DNA of 64,000 nt from Psychrobacter sp. JCM 18902 (lineage in GTDB: Bacteria > Pseudomonadota > Gammaproteobacteria > Pseudomonadales > Moraxellaceae). The notes beneath the pieces are model-generated. The model ran no database searches. It had not been told where the DNA came from and saw nothing but the letters and a program-made list of their open reading frames with translations. The position numbers and the translations under genes were made by a program. Location: contig NZ_CAJHBK010000001.1 in the NCBI RefSeq assembly GCF_904846615.1, positions 124,001-188,000 on the forward strand, in the 5' to 3' direction. Every line of letters starts with the position of its first letter. Positions within the stretch are counted from its first letter, which is position 1. This document shows, in pieces, positions 26,050 to 35,497 of this stretch.

Positions 26050-27660
26050 ATGTCCGAAGAGCTGCTGATTAATATTAGTCCAATGGAATCCCGTGTCGCA
26101 GTCTTAGACAATGGCATCTTGGGCGAAATTTATATTGAACGTCATCATAAATTGGGTCTGGTCGGCAATATCTATCTGGGTACAGTCGTACGCGTTTTAC
26201 CTGGTATGCAGGCAGCATTCGTTGATATCGGGCAGTCGCGGACAGCATTTTTACATGTCAATGATATGCAGCGTGAGCCGCGTCCAGTAGCAGAAAATAA
26301 AAGTAAAGCGGCTGACAATAGCGATAAAAACTCGGATAGCAATATAGAAGATGCTGTGGTAGAAAATAGTACTGATAACTTGGCTGTCACGCCACCAGTG
26401 ATTAGTATACAAAATACCGAAGTCATCCCTGTTTCTAAAACGTTGATTCAACATCGCTTGCATGAAAGCCAACGTATTTTAGTGCAAGTGACCAAAGATC
26501 AGTTGGGCAGTAAAGGCGCTCGCTTGACCACCAATATATCCTTGCCATCTCGCTATTTAGTGTATCTGCCCTCAAGCGAACACATTGGTATCTCTCAGCG
26601 CATTGATGGCGAAGAAGAGCGCACTCGTCTGAAGACTGAGCTTAGTAGCCTGATGCAAACGGTCAATCTAAAAGGCGGTCTCATCGCTCGTACCGCCGCT
26701 GAACGTGTCCCTGTCGATAAGCTTGAAGAAGACATTTATTATCTATTGCAGCTGTGGCGTACTATCTGCGCGCGTCGCCAAGAGATGAAACAACATCAAA
26801 GTTCTGAGCTTATTTATCAAGAGCTATCATTACCGCTGCGATCTATCCGTGATTTGGTACACGCGGATACCGAAAAAGTCATCATTGATAATGCACAAAT
26901 TTATGAACAAGTCAGATCCTTTGCCAAAGAGTTTGTACCTTTTGTGTATGACCGCATTGTCCATTATACCGCTGAGCCATCTTTGTTTGATGTCCATCGC
27001 GTCGAAGATGATTTGCGTGATGCTTTAAAACGTCGCGTAGATTTAAAATCAGGTGGCTATCTCATTATCGACCAAACAGAAGCGATGACCACGATCGATG
27101 TCAATACGGGATCATTCGTAGGCGGGCGTTCGTTAGAAGATACGGTTTATAAAACCAATCTTGAGGCAACTCATGCAATCGCCCGTCAGCTGCGTTTGCG
27201 TAATCTAGGTGGTATTATCATCCTAGACTTTATTGACATGCTTGAACAGCAGCATAAAGATGATGTGTTAGAGAGCCTGCAATCACAGCTAGTACAAGAC
27301 TATGCCAAAACTAAGATTACTCAGGTCAGTGAGCTTGGGTTAGTAGAGATGACGCGTAAACGTACGCGTGAGTCGCTCGGACAGCAGCTATGTGAGCCGT
27401 GCTCGACCTGTCAAGGACGCGGCTTTGTTAAAACGGCTGAGACAGTGTGCTTTGAGATATTCCGTGAAATCATGCGTTGTGCTCGTACTTATAACTCTCC
27501 CAAGAAGTTTACGGTCGTTGCCCATGCCGCAGTCATTGATTTACTTCTCACTTCAGAGTCAGACACAGTGGCAGATTTAGAGTATTTACTTGGTAGGGTG
27601 ATTACCTTTGATGTCGAAAATCTCTATACTCAAGAGCAATATGACATTGTTTTGGATTAA
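26050..27660 (+). CDS. rng: Ribonuclease G
   Basis: RNase G is an endoribonuclease of the RNase E/G family that matures the 16S rRNA 5' end and cuts selected mRNAs. The protein opens SEELLINISPMESRVAVLDN and has an S1 domain (GNIYLGTVVRVLPGMQAAFV). The 5'-sensor/RNase H region has KGARLTTNISLPSRYLVYLP. The DNase I-like catalytic region has LIIDQTEAMTTIDVNTGSF and GGIIILDFIDM. The Zn-link CEPC is followed by CQGRG. It is 536 residues against 489 in E. coli. The excess lies mainly in an acidic Ser/Asn/Asp-rich insertion within the S1 domain (about residues 77-130). Confidence 0.96.
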   Translation: MSEELLINISPMESRVAVLDNGILGEIYIERHHKLGLVGNIYLGTVVRVLPGMQAAFVDIGQSRTAFLHVNDMQREPRPVAENKSKAADNSDKNSDSNIEDAVVENSTDNLAVTPPVISIQNTEVIPVSKTLIQHRLHESQRILVQVTKDQLGSKGARLTTNISLPSRYLVYLPSSEHIGISQRIDGEEERTRLKTELSSLMQTVNLKGGLIARTAAERVPVDKLEEDIYYLLQLWRTICARRQEMKQHQSSELIYQELSLPLRSIRDLVHADTEKVIIDNAQIYEQVRSFAKEFVPFVYDRIVHYTAEPSLFDVHRVEDDLRDALKRRVDLKSGGYLIIDQTEAMTTIDVNTGSFVGGRSLEDTVYKTNLEATHAIARQLRLRNLGGIIILDFIDMLEQQHKDDVLESLQSQLVQDYAKTKITQVSELGLVEMTRKRTRESLGQQLCEPCSTCQGRGFVKTAETVCFEIFREIMRCARTYNSPKKFTVVAHAAVIDLLLTSESDTVADLEYLLGRVITFDVENLYTQEQYDIVLD

Positions 27661-27769
27661 CGGTTCTAGATGGATGTTTCATAGCTTTAGATTAACAGTG
27701 CATAATTATCGATTCATATAAGCGTGCTTATTAAGCACAGATACGGTTGTGTACATATTACTGTTTATA

Positions 27770-27806
27770 AAGGGTAATATCATAAGTCGCTACAGATATT
27801 ACCCTT
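27770..27806. promoter_or_regulatory. Perfect 12-bp inverted repeat overlapping the S10 -35 box
   Basis: AAGGGTAATATC (27770-27781) is the exact reverse complement of GATATTACCCTT (27795-27806), with a 13-nt spacer. Its right arm overlaps the first bases of the -35 element. It may be a protein-binding operator, or it may be the rng transcript end, though no T-run follows. Confidence 0.5.
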
Positions 27807-27832
27807 GCAATGACTGAAATACTATGTATAAT
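27805..27832 (+). promoter_or_regulatory. Probable S10 operon promoter
   Basis: A -35 TTGCAA (27805-27810), a 16-nt spacer and a consensus -10 TATAAT (27827-27832) would start transcription near 27839. That gives a 5' leader of about 275 nt before rpsJ. Confidence 0.65.
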
Positions 27833-28115
27833 ATACACCACTGAATTATATATGCGCCGCCAATCAAACAGCGGGCGCTATGACAGCTAGAGCATCGTTT
27901 CTAGCACTATTTCATTATGCCTTTGCTGACATCCTATAATGGAAGGGTCGGCGGGGCTTTAAACTATTTTGCTTTTGGCACGCTACAAGTTCGGATAAAG
28001 AACTCATTCTGGTTAAGAACAGAAGGCCGCTTTAAGTGAATATTTAACCAAACGGCTTTTGATCATATCTTTGCAAAGCAAAAATGACAAAAGCACATAT
28101 TAGGAGCTTGCTGGC

Positions 28116-28427
28116 ATGGCTAACCAGAGAATCCGTATCCGTCTTAAGTCTTTTGATCATCGTCTGATTGATCAATCTGCACAAGAGATTGTTGATACTG
28201 CAAAGCGCACCGGTGCGCAAGTTTGTGGTCCTGTACCGTTGCCGACTCGCATTGAGCGCTTCAACGTTCTAACTTCACCACACGTAAACAAAGACGCTCG
28301 TGATCAGTACGAAATCCGTACTCATAAGCGTATGGTTGACATCGTTCAACCTACCGACAAAACTGTGGATGCGCTAATGAAGCTTGACTTGGCGGCGGGT
28401 GTTGACGTTCAAATTGCTTTGGGTTAA
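28116..28427 (+). CDS. rpsJ: 30S ribosomal protein S10
   Basis: S10 is a 30S head protein and, as NusE, a partner of NusB in transcription antitermination. The 103-residue sequence [20 protein letters not shown] continues [20 protein letters not shown] with the conserved loop and ends [13 protein letters not shown], all typical. A good TAGGAG site lies upstream. It is the first gene of the S10 cluster, followed by rplC after 48 nt. Confidence 0.99.
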   Translation: MANQRIRIRLKSFDHRLIDQSAQEIVDTAKRTGAQVCGPVPLPTRIERFNVLTSPHVNKDARDQYEIRTHKRMVDIVQPTDKTVDALMKLDLAAGVDVQIALG

Positions 28428-28475
28428 TGCACATAAACACCCAACCCATTAATATAAGATATAAAGAGGTCTAAA

Positions 28476-29114
28476 ATGGCGATCGGTTTAGTCGGTAAAA
28501 AATGCGGCATGACCCGTGTCTTCACTGAAGCAGGCGCATCTATCCCTGTAACAGTGGTTGAGATCAGTGCTAATCGCATTACTCAAGTAAAAAATACTGA
28601 TGTAGATGGCTATCAAGCCATCCAAGTTACCACAGGTACCCGTCGTGACAGCCGCGTAGCAGCAGCTCAAAAAGGTCACTTCGCTAAAGCTGGCGTTGCC
28701 GCTGGTCGTGGTGTTTGGGAATTTCGTGCCAATGATAGCGATCTTGAAGGTCGTGAAATTGGTGGTGAGATCCTAGCTGACTTGTTCGAACAAGGTCAGA
28801 TGGTTGATGTCACAGGTAACAGTAAAGGTAAAGGCTTTCAAGGCGGCGTGAAGCGTCACAACTTCAGCATGCAAGATGCCACTCATGGTAACTCAGTATC
28901 TCACCGTGCCATTGGTTCAACTGGTCAAAACCAGTCACCAGGTAAAGTCTTCAAAGGCAAAAAAATGCCAGGTCAGATGGGTAACAAACGCGTTACCGTT
29001 CAGGGCCTAGAAGTGATATCGGTTGATGTTGAAAAAGGGTTACTTGTCATCAAGGGTGCTATCCCAGGTGCCACCGGTGGCGATGTCATCGTACGTCCGT
29101 CAGTCAAAGCCTAA
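28476..29114 (+). CDS. rplC: 50S ribosomal protein L3
   Basis: L3 is an early-assembly 23S rRNA-binding protein with an extension reaching the peptidyl-transferase centre. The 212-residue protein starts [20 protein letters not shown] and has GRGVWEFR, the extended loop [15 protein letters not shown], and [20 protein letters not shown]. The Gln in the GQNQS-like loop is the residue methylated by PrmB in enterics. It follows rpsJ by 48 nt. Confidence 0.99.
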   Translation: MAIGLVGKKCGMTRVFTEAGASIPVTVVEISANRITQVKNTDVDGYQAIQVTTGTRRDSRVAAAQKGHFAKAGVAAGRGVWEFRANDSDLEGREIGGEILADLFEQGQMVDVTGNSKGKGFQGGVKRHNFSMQDATHGNSVSHRAIGSTGQNQSPGKVFKGKKMPGQMGNKRVTVQGLEVISVDVEKGLLVIKGAIPGATGGDVIVRPSVKA

Positions 29115-29128
29115 GCAAGGGGATTAAC

Positions 29129-29731
29129 GTGGATTTAAAAACAGTTACAGGGGCGGCAGTTGAGCTTTCTGATACGGCTTTCGGTCGTGAATTCAACGAA
29201 GCACTAGTGCATCAAGTCGTCACCGCATATCTTGCTGGTGCTCGTCAAGGTACACGCGCTCAAAAAACCCGTGCCGAAGTTTCTGGTGGTGGCATTAAGC
29301 CATGGCGCCAAAAAGGTACTGGTCGCGCTCGTGCAGGTTCTATTCGTAGCCCAATCTGGCGTGGGGGCGGTCGTGCATTCGCGGCTAAACCACAAGATTG
29401 GTCACAGAAAGTTAACCGTAAAATGTATCGCGGTGCTATGCAGTGTATCTTAGCCGAATTGATTCGCCAAGAGCGTTTGATTTTGGTCGAAGAACTAAGC
29501 GTTTCTGGACCTAAGACTAAAGAGTTGATTGCAAAGTTAGGTGAGTTAAATGCATCACGTGCATTAATCGTCACTAAAGAAGTTGACGAAAACTTATACT
29601 TAGCTGCTCGTAACATCCCACATGTCAATGTACTTGATACAAGTGAAGTGGATCCAGTGAGCTTGATCGCTTTTGATAAAGTGATCATGACAGTCGAAGC
29701 TGCGAAACAATTTGAGGAAGCACTAGCATGA
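29129..29731 (+). CDS. rplD: 50S ribosomal protein L4 (GTG start)
   Basis: L4 binds 23S rRNA and lines the exit tunnel; in enterics it also represses the S10 operon and inhibits RNase E. The 200-residue protein starts [20 protein letters not shown] at a GTG preceded by AAGGGG. The tunnel loop [20 protein letters not shown] and [16 protein letters not shown] are conserved. Its stop overlaps the rplW start by 4 nt (ATGA). Confidence 0.99.
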   Translation: MDLKTVTGAAVELSDTAFGREFNEALVHQVVTAYLAGARQGTRAQKTRAEVSGGGIKPWRQKGTGRARAGSIRSPIWRGGGRAFAAKPQDWSQKVNRKMYRGAMQCILAELIRQERLILVEELSVSGPKTKELIAKLGELNASRALIVTKEVDENLYLAARNIPHVNVLDTSEVDPVSLIAFDKVIMTVEAAKQFEEALA

Positions 29732-30078
29732 ATAACGCAAGACTTTATCAGATCCTAAGAGGACCTGTATTCTCAGAGAAATCTCAAATGCTTGGCGACT
29801 CACTTGGTGTGCAGGTATTTAAAATTGACTCTAACGCTACTAAGCTTGAAGTCAAAAAAGCGGTTGAGATGATGTTTGAAGGTGTTGAAGTTTTAAAAGT
29901 AAACACTTTGAATGTTAAAGGTAAGACAAAGCGTTTTGGTAAAAGTATCGGCCGTCGTAATGACTACAAAAAAGCCTACGTTACCTTAAAAGCTGGTCAA
30001 GATGTACAAATGGCTGATGCTGGTGAAGAGGTCGCGAATACGACTGCTTCTACTAGTGAAACAGCGAACAACGAATAA
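29728..30078 (+). CDS. rplW: 50S ribosomal protein L23
   Basis: L23 sits at the tunnel exit and is the docking site for trigger factor and SRP. The sequence has [39 protein letters not shown] and [20 protein letters not shown]. At 116 residues it is longer than E. coli L23 (100) because of an acidic Thr/Ser-rich tail ([20 protein letters not shown]). The trigger-factor Glu in FEGVEV is present. It overlaps rplD by 4 nt. Confidence 0.98.
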   Translation: MNNARLYQILRGPVFSEKSQMLGDSLGVQVFKIDSNATKLEVKKAVEMMFEGVEVLKVNTLNVKGKTKRFGKSIGRRNDYKKAYVTLKAGQDVQMADAGEEVANTTASTSETANNE

Positions 30079-30089
30079 GGATTACACTC

Positions 30090-30917
30090 ATGCCTATCGT
30101 AAAAGCAAAGCCAACATCACCAGGCCGTCGTTTTGTTGAAAAAGTGGTGCATCCACACCTTTATAAAGGTCGTCCGTTTGCAGCGCTTCTCGAATCAAAA
30201 AGTAAAACTGGTGGTCGTAACAATAATGGTCGCATAACGACTCGTCATATTGGCGGTGGTCATAAGCAGCATTATCGTATTATCGATTTCAAACGTACTA
30301 AAGACAATATCCCAGCAACGGTAGAGCGTATTGAATACGATCCCAACCGTACTGCGCACATTGCTTTACTTAAGTACGCTGATGGCGAACGTCGCTATAT
30401 CATTGCTGCTAAAAAACAAGCAGTTGGCGATACAGTAATGTCAGGTGAGCTATCACCAATTCGTCCAGGTAACTGTTTACCGCTGAAAAACATCCCATTG
30501 GGTACTGTGATCCATAATATCGAACTTAAAATCGGTAAAGGCGCACAGATGGCTCGTTCTGCGGGTGCCAGCGTTCAGTTGTTAGGTCGTGAAGGTATTT
30601 ATGCTATTCTACGTATGCGCTCTGGCGAAACGCGCCGTGTACACGTGAACTGCCGTGCCGTTATTGGTGAAGTTTCTAACACTGAAAACAACTTGAAATC
30701 ACTTGGTAAAGCCGGTGCTTCACGTTGGCGTGGTGTTCGTCCTTCTGTTCGTGGTGTTGCTATGAACCCGGTTGATCACCCACATGGTGGTGGTGAAGGT
30801 CGTAATAAAGGTCGCCATCCAACCAGCCCTTGGGGTCAGAAGTCTAAAGGACTTAAAACGCGTAGTAATAAGCGTACTGACAATATGATCATCCGCCGTC
30901 GCGCCAAGAAGAAATAA
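30090..30917 (+). CDS. rplB: 50S ribosomal protein L2
   Basis: L2 is a large-subunit core protein needed for subunit joining and peptidyl transfer. The 275-residue protein has [60 protein letters not shown] and [20 protein letters not shown], which contains the conserved His near the peptidyl-transferase centre. The end is [21 protein letters not shown] site precedes the ATG. Confidence 0.99.
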   Translation: MPIVKAKPTSPGRRFVEKVVHPHLYKGRPFAALLESKSKTGGRNNNGRITTRHIGGGHKQHYRIIDFKRTKDNIPATVERIEYDPNRTAHIALLKYADGERRYIIAAKKQAVGDTVMSGELSPIRPGNCLPLKNIPLGTVIHNIELKIGKGAQMARSAGASVQLLGREGIYAILRMRSGETRRVHVNCRAVIGEVSNTENNLKSLGKAGASRWRGVRPSVRGVAMNPVDHPHGGGEGRNKGRHPTSPWGQKSKGLKTRSNKRTDNMIIRRRAKKK

Positions 30918-30929
30918 AGGAAGAATTTC

Positions 30930-31205
30930 ATGCCTCGTTCATTGAAAAAAGGTCCATTCATAGACGCGCATTTGTTTGCCAAAGTTGAGAATGCATTAGA
31001 CACCAACTCACGCAAGCCAATTAAGACTTGGTCGCGCCGCTCGATGATCCTACCACAAATGGTTGGCTTAACCTTGTCTGTTCACAATGGCCGTACTCAT
31101 GTACCGGTTATCGTGAGTGAACAGATGGTTGGTCATAAACTAGGTGAATTTGCCCCGACTCGTACGTATCGTGGTCATGGCATTGACAAAAAAGCTAAGA
31201 GATAA
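30930..31205 (+). CDS. rpsS: 30S ribosomal protein S19
   Basis: S19 forms part of the 30S head with S13 and contacts the A-site tRNA region. The 91-residue sequence [20 protein letters not shown] and [20 protein letters not shown], then [15 protein letters not shown], is canonical. The ATG follows AAAGGAAG. Confidence 0.99.
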   Translation: MPRSLKKGPFIDAHLFAKVENALDTNSRKPIKTWSRRSMILPQMVGLTLSVHNGRTHVPVIVSEQMVGHKLGEFAPTRTYRGHGIDKKAKR

Positions 31206-31215
31206 GGTGCTTACC

Positions 31216-31545
31216 ATGGAAGTAACTGCAAAATTACGCGGTGCCGCCATATCGGCACAAAAAGTTAGACTCGTTGCCGATGAAGTTCGTGGCAAATCTA
31301 TCGAGCGTGCTTTGGATATCCTAACGTATAGTAATAAAAAAGGCGCTGTATTTGTTAAGAAATGTCTTAACTCAGCCATCGCCAATGCCGAACACAACAA
31401 CGGTCTAGATATTGATACCCTTAAAGTATCAACCATCTACGTTGATGAAGGCATTACGCTAAAACGTATCCTACCACGTGCTAAAGGTCGCGCTGATCGT
31501 ATCAGTAAGCGTACCTGTCACATCACTATAAAGGTAGGAGAATAA
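31216..31545 (+). CDS. rplV: 50S ribosomal protein L22
   Basis: L22 contacts all 23S domains, and its beta-hairpin narrows the exit tunnel with L4. I chose ATG 31216 ([20 protein letters not shown], 110 residues) because it matches the family length and follows AAGG. The frame continues upstream to 31144 only through the end of rpsS. The hairpin is [20 protein letters not shown]. Confidence 0.98.
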   Translation: MEVTAKLRGAAISAQKVRLVADEVRGKSIERALDILTYSNKKGAVFVKKCLNSAIANAEHNNGLDIDTLKVSTIYVDEGITLKRILPRAKGRADRISKRTCHITIKVGE

Positions 31546-31548
31546 GTT

Positions 31549-32277
31549 ATGGGTCAAAAAGTACATCCAATCGGAATTCGTCTTGGTGTTGTAAAGAAGC
31601 ATAACGCAAACTGGTATGCTAACCCTAAACAATACTCAGAATACCTAATCAACGACATTCAAGTTCGTGAATATCTGCGCAAAAAGCTTGATAGTGCTAT
31701 GATTAGCAAAATCATGATTGAGCGTCCTACCGGTGCTGCTAAGATTACCATCGCCACTGCGCGTCCTGGTATCGTTATCGGTAAGAAAGGCGAAGACATC
31801 GAAAGACTTCAAAAAGAATTGACCAAAATTATGGGCGTACCTGCTCAGGTCAACATTGAAGAAATCACCTCGCCTGATCTTGATGCTCATTTAGTAGCGG
31901 AAGGTATCGCAAGTCAGCTTGAGCGTCGTGTTATGTTCCGCCGTGCTATGAAGCGCGCCGTACAGAACAGCATGCGTTCTGGTGCTAAAGGTATTAAAGT
32001 TGAGCTGTCTGGCCGTCTTGGCGGTGCTGAGATTGCTCGTACTGAATGGTACCGTGAAGGTCGTGTGCCATTGCATACACTACGCGCTGATATCGACTAT
32101 TCGTCAGTACGTGCGGAAACTACTTACGGCACCATCGGTGTAAAAGTTTGGATCTTCCGTGGCGAAATCCTTGACGGTATGAACAGTGTATACAATCCCG
32201 TTAAAGAAGAGCAGACTCGTGCGCCAAAACGCCGTGGTCGTGGAAACGGAAACCGTCGAAACACAGACAGAGGTTAA
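31549..32277 (+). CDS. rpsC: 30S ribosomal protein S3
   Basis: S3 lines the mRNA entry tunnel and helps unwind mRNA. The 242-residue protein has [20 protein letters not shown], the KH motif [17 protein letters not shown], and [21 protein letters not shown] basic C-terminal tail ([19 protein letters not shown]), slightly longer than in E. coli (233 residues), follows. The ATG follows TAGGAGAATAAGTT. Confidence 0.99.
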   Translation: MGQKVHPIGIRLGVVKKHNANWYANPKQYSEYLINDIQVREYLRKKLDSAMISKIMIERPTGAAKITIATARPGIVIGKKGEDIERLQKELTKIMGVPAQVNIEEITSPDLDAHLVAEGIASQLERRVMFRRAMKRAVQNSMRSGAKGIKVELSGRLGGAEIARTEWYREGRVPLHTLRADIDYSSVRAETTYGTIGVKVWIFRGEILDGMNSVYNPVKEEQTRAPKRRGRGNGNRRNTDRG

Positions 32278-32280
32278 ACT

Positions 32281-32694
32281 ATGTTACAGCCAAAACGTAC
32301 CAAGTTTCGTAAAATGCACAAAGGTCGTAACACTGGGCTAGCTCATCGTGGAAGCACCGTTGCATTCGGACAAATTGGTCTAAAATCGTTGACTCGTGGT
32401 CGTATGACTGCCCGTCAAATTGAAGCAGCACGTCGTACCATCACTCGTAAAATTAAGCGTGGTGGTAAGATTTGGATTCGTGTATTCCCAGACAAACCAA
32501 TTACCAATAAACCACTAGAAGTACGTATGGGTAAAGGTAAAGGTCCTGTAGAATATTGGGTATGCGAAATCAAACCTGGTAAAGTGCTATATGAACTCGA
32601 AGGGGTTTCAGAAGAACTTGCTCGCGAAGCGTTCACGCTTGCTGCAGCAAAACTGCCCTTTAAAACTACCATTGTTAAGCGGACGATAATGTAA
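32281..32694 (+). CDS. rplP: 50S ribosomal protein L16
   Basis: L16 organises the A- and P-site tRNA region of the large subunit. The 137-residue sequence [40 protein letters not shown] and [20 protein letters not shown] is typical. The Arg after the PDKP-preceding segment corresponds to the region hydroxylated by RoxA in E. coli. The stop shares one base with the rpmC start (TAATG). Confidence 0.99.
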
Positions 32695-32891
32695 TGAAGA
32701 TCAGTGAATTACGTGATAAATCATTAGAAGAACTGACTCAGTTACTTGATGAAAAGCAACTTGATGCTTTCCGTATTCGTATGGCTAAAGCAACTGGTCA
32801 GTTGGGTAATACCCATGAAGTACGTGTTAATCGTCGTGCGATTGCTCAGCTTCAGACTTTGATTAACGAGAAACAACGAGGCGACTCATGA
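32694..32891 (+). CDS. rpmC: 50S ribosomal protein L29
   Basis: L29 is a two-helix protein next to L23 at the tunnel exit. The 65-residue sequence [20 protein letters not shown] and [20 protein letters not shown] matches the family. It overlaps rplP by one base and rpsQ by four (ATGA), indicating coupled translation. Confidence 0.98.
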
Positions 32892-33160
32892 GCGATAACA
32901 ATCAAACAGCTAATGCTAGCGTATTGACAGGACGAGTTGTCAGTGACAAGATGGACAAGTCCATCACAGTTTTGATTGAGCGTCTGGTTCGTCATCCTTT
33001 GTATGGCAAGCAGCTTCGTCGTTCTACAAAAATCAAAGCCCATGATGAGAATAATGTTTGCCAACAAGGCGACCTTGTCCGCATCAAAGAAACGCGTCCA
33101 ATCTCTAAAACCAAGTCTTGGACTTTGGTTGAAGTGGTTGAAAAAGTAGAAAAAATCTAA
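32888..33160 (+). CDS. rpsQ: 30S ribosomal protein S17
   Basis: S17 is an early-assembly OB-fold protein of the 30S body. The 90-residue protein has [40 protein letters not shown] and [20 protein letters not shown]. It is the last gene of the S10 part of the cluster; the spc promoter follows. Confidence 0.99.
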
Positions 33161-33165
33161 GTAAA

Positions 33166-33194
33166 TTGCATTAAAAGCCAGAAGCTGTTAAAAT
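33166..33194 (+). promoter_or_regulatory. Probable spc operon promoter
   Basis: A -35 TTGCAT (33166-33171), a 17-nt spacer and a -10 TAAAAT (33189-33194) preceded by TGT form an extended -10. Transcription would start near 33201, about 140 nt before rplN. It begins 6 nt after the rpsQ stop, the classical S10/spc boundary. Confidence 0.7.
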
Positions 33195-33341
33195 AGCCGC
33201 CTTTTTAAGGATGCTGATTGCGCCGAGCGTATATCACTCACATTAAGAGTAGCAGCGGTTATTATTATTAAAATGCCGACTACTCATACTGTGCTAGCGG
33301 CAGCAACTGGTTTTTATTGCTCATACGTGTGGAGTAACGCT

Positions 33342-33710
33342 ATGATTCAGGTTGAATCGATGCTGGAAGTTGCAGATAATAGCGGTGCAAGACGAGTTCA
33401 GTGCATTAAAGTACTGGGTGGCTCTCATCGTCGTTATGCATCAGTTGGCGACATTATTAAAGTAACGGTTAAAGAAGCCATTCCTCGCGGTCGTGTTAAA
33501 AAAGGCGACGTGATGAATGCTGTAGTTGTACGTACCAAAAAAGGCGTTCGTCGTCCTGATGGTTCTGTTCTGCGTTTTGACGACAATGCTGCGGTATTGT
33601 TGAACCAAAATAAAGCACCGATTGCAACTCGTATTTTTGGACCGGTAACTCGTGAACTACGTGGTGATCAGTTTATGAAAATTGTATCACTAGCACCAGA
33701 AGTATTGTGA
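33342..33710 (+). CDS. rplN: 50S ribosomal protein L14
   Basis: L14 lies at the subunit interface and forms bridges with 16S rRNA. The 122-residue protein [40 protein letters not shown] and [20 protein letters not shown] is canonical. ATG 33342 is chosen for the family length and for GGAG upstream; the frame stays open to 33273 without homology. Confidence 0.99.
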   Translation: MIQVESMLEVADNSGARRVQCIKVLGGSHRRYASVGDIIKVTVKEAIPRGRVKKGDVMNAVVVRTKKGVRRPDGSVLRFDDNAAVLLNQNKAPIATRIFGPVTRELRGDQFMKIVSLAPEVL

Positions 33711-33718
33711 GGTAATCC

Positions 33719-34036
33719 ATGTCAAAATTACGTAAAGGCGATACAGTTATCGTGATTGCTGGGAAAGACAAAGGCAAGCAAGGTACTGTACAAGCTGTAA
33801 AAAATGATCGTATTAAAGTTGAAGGCATTAATATTGTCACTAAACATCAGAAGCCAAATCAGGCAACTGGCGTTGAAGGTGGCATTCTTAAGAAAGAAGC
33901 TTTTCTACATATCTCAAATGTCGCAATATTAAATGCGCAAACCCAAAAAGCTGATCGTATTACTTATCAGTTCGGCGAAGACGGCAAGAAACAACGCGTC
34001 TATCGTTCGAACGGTGAAGTAGTGGCGACTGCGTAA
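33719..34036 (+). CDS. rplX: 50S ribosomal protein L24
   Basis: L24 starts 50S assembly by binding the 5' end of 23S rRNA. The 105-residue KOW-domain protein has KLRKGDTVIVIAGKDKGKQG, VKVEGINIV-type (IKVEGINIVTKHQKPNQ) and GGILKKEAFLHISNVAI. The ATG follows GAGGTAATCC. Confidence 0.99.
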   Translation: MSKLRKGDTVIVIAGKDKGKQGTVQAVKNDRIKVEGINIVTKHQKPNQATGVEGGILKKEAFLHISNVAILNAQTQKADRITYQFGEDGKKQRVYRSNGEVVATA

Positions 34037-34057
34037 GACACTAAGGGTGTAATGGTA

Positions 34058-34594
34058 ATGGCAAGATTAAAATCTTTATATAACGAAGAATTAAAGCAGC
34101 AAATCAAAGAAGAGCTTGGTTTGGCTAATGTGATGCAAGTGCCTAAAATCACTAAAATCACACTTAACATGGGTGTAGGCGGCGCGTCTCAAGACAAGAA
34201 ATTGCTTGAAGGTGCAGTAGCTGACATGACCGCTATCGCTGGTCAAAAACCTGTCGTCACCAAAGCGCGTAAATCAGTTGCTGGCTTCAAAATTCGTGAA
34301 GAATGGCCAATTGGCTGCAAAGTAACGCTACGCGGTGAGCAAATGTACGAATTTTTAGATCGTCTCATTGCCATTGCAATTCCTCGTATTCGTGATTTCC
34401 GCGGTTTTTCACCTAAAGCCTTTGACGGACGTGGTAACTACTCATTGGGTATCAAAGAACAGATCGTATTCCCAGAAGTAGATTTTGACAAGATTGATCG
34501 TATCCGCGGTATGGATGTGACAATCACCACGTCAGCTCAATCTGATGAAGAAGGTCGCGCGTTGCTTAAAGCATTCGGCTTCCCATTTAAATAA
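34058..34594 (+). CDS. rplE: 50S ribosomal protein L5
   Basis: L5 binds 5S rRNA and contacts S13 and P-site tRNA. The protein [20 protein letters not shown] has [40 protein letters not shown] and [21 protein letters not shown] use ATG 34058 (178 residues), matching family N-termini. An ATG two codons upstream (34052) is closer to AAGGG, so the start is uncertain by two codons. Confidence 0.98.
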   Translation: MARLKSLYNEELKQQIKEELGLANVMQVPKITKITLNMGVGGASQDKKLLEGAVADMTAIAGQKPVVTKARKSVAGFKIREEWPIGCKVTLRGEQMYEFLDRLIAIAIPRIRDFRGFSPKAFDGRGNYSLGIKEQIVFPEVDFDKIDRIRGMDVTITTSAQSDEEGRALLKAFGFPFK

Positions 34595-34606
34595 GGTAAA
34601 GACGTT

Positions 34607-34912
34607 ATGGCAAAGAAGAGCATGATTAACCGCGAATTAAAGCGCGAAAAAATGGTTGCTAAGTACGCTGATAAGCGTATCAAGCTAAAAGAAACTATCA
34701 GTGATATGACTGCAAGTGACGAAACTCGTATGGAAGCGATGCTAGAGCTACAAGCTCTTCCACGCAATTCATCGCCAGTACGTCTGCGCAATCGTTGTGC
34801 TATCACCGGTCGTCCTCACGGTTACTTCCGCAAGTTTGGCTTATCACGCAATATGCTGCGTGAGCGTGTCATGCAAGGCGATGTGCCTGGTGTTCGTAAA
34901 GCAAGCTGGTAA
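34607..34912 (+). CDS. rpsN: 30S ribosomal protein S14 (long, zinc-free form)
   Basis: S14 sits in the 30S head. At 101 residues and without the paired CxxC motifs it is the zinc-independent form. It has [40 protein letters not shown] and [20 protein letters not shown]. No second, zinc-binding paralogue is visible in this window. Confidence 0.99.
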   Translation: MAKKSMINRELKREKMVAKYADKRIKLKETISDMTASDETRMEAMLELQALPRNSSPVRLRNRCAITGRPHGYFRKFGLSRNMLRERVMQGDVPGVRKASW

Positions 34913-34923
34913 GGGGTAACTAT

Positions 34924-35322
34924 ATGAGTATGCAAGATACCGTTGGGGATATGCTAACCCGTATTCGTAACGCACAAATGGCTAACAAAGTATCGGTAGC
35001 AATGCCGAGCTCTAAATTACGTAAATCAATTGCTGATTTGCTAGTTAGCGAAGGTTATGTGGCGAGCGCTGTTGTTACTGAAGAAGCAAACAATAAAGCA
35101 ACCCTATCTATCGAATTGAAATACTTCGAAGGCCGCGCTGTCATCGAAACGATTCAACGTTTTAGCCGTCCTGGTTTACGCCAGTTCCGCGGTAAAGACG
35201 CTATCCCTACTGTTAAGCAAGGTATGGGTGTTGCTATCGTATCAACTAGCCAAGGCATCATGAGTGATCGTGCTGCACGCGCTGCTGGTATCGGTGGTGA
35301 AATCGTCGCATTTGTAGCGTAA
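34924..35322 (+). CDS. rpsH: 30S ribosomal protein S8
   Basis: S8 binds helix 21 of 16S rRNA and, in enterics, represses translation of the spc operon. The 132-residue protein [40 protein letters not shown] and [20 protein letters not shown] is typical. It follows AAGGGG. An unusual 175-nt gap with a terminator-like hairpin separates it from rplF. Confidence 0.99.
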   Translation: MSMQDTVGDMLTRIRNAQMANKVSVAMPSSKLRKSIADLLVSEGYVASAVVTEEANNKATLSIELKYFEGRAVIETIQRFSRPGLRQFRGKDAIPTVKQGMGVAIVSTSQGIMSDRAARAAGIGGEIVAFVA

Positions 35323-35353
35323 GCTACACGACGATAAAGTCTATTTGATGGTT

Positions 35354-35410
35354 GTTAGACTTCTATTGATTGAGTAATAATGAATTATTTCAAATTGATA
35401 GGTGTCTAAC
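35354..35410 (+). promoter_or_regulatory. Long stem-loop downstream of rpsH
   Basis: GTTAGAC (35354-35360) pairs with GTCTAAC (35404-35410). The stem can continue inward after a mismatch through CTAT/ATAG, leaving a loop of about 30 nt. It precedes a terminator hairpin by 15 nt, giving a two-hairpin arrangement like an attenuator. Confidence 0.4.
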
Positions 35411-35425
35411 GCAGTCAACTATGCT

Positions 35426-35458
35426 AAACTAACACGCTTTTTAGCCTGTTAGTTTTTT
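35426..35458 (+). terminator. Intrinsic terminator inside the spc operon (rpsH-rplF)
   Basis: AAACTAACA (35426-35434) pairs over 9 bp with TGTTAGTTT (35447-35455). An inner GCT/AGC stem extends it, and six T (35453-35458) follow. This is a complete rho-independent terminator 40 nt upstream of rplF. Partial read-through or a promoter in the gap would be needed for the downstream genes. Confidence 0.75.
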
Positions 35459-35497
35459 CGCTAATATAAAGAAGTTAATTTTTTAAGGAATATTCCT

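Larger units (their letters stand above)
27661..28115. other. S10 operon promoter and leader region
   Basis: This 455-nt stretch between rng and rpsJ is non-coding. In order it holds a hairpin GTGCTT/AAGCAC (27724-27738), a perfect 12-bp inverted repeat (27770-27806), a strong promoter (27805-27832) and an interrupted GC-rich hairpin (about 27853-27878, GCGCC...GGCGC). The remaining leader of about 270 nt runs to the AGGAG site before rpsJ. In enterics the S10 leader is where L4 represses its own operon; a similar role here is inference. Confidence 0.65.

Noticed and set aside
29260..29688. 142-codon minus-strand frame inside rplD
   Set aside because: It is fully antisense to L4, which is essential and conserved. 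It is a shadow frame.
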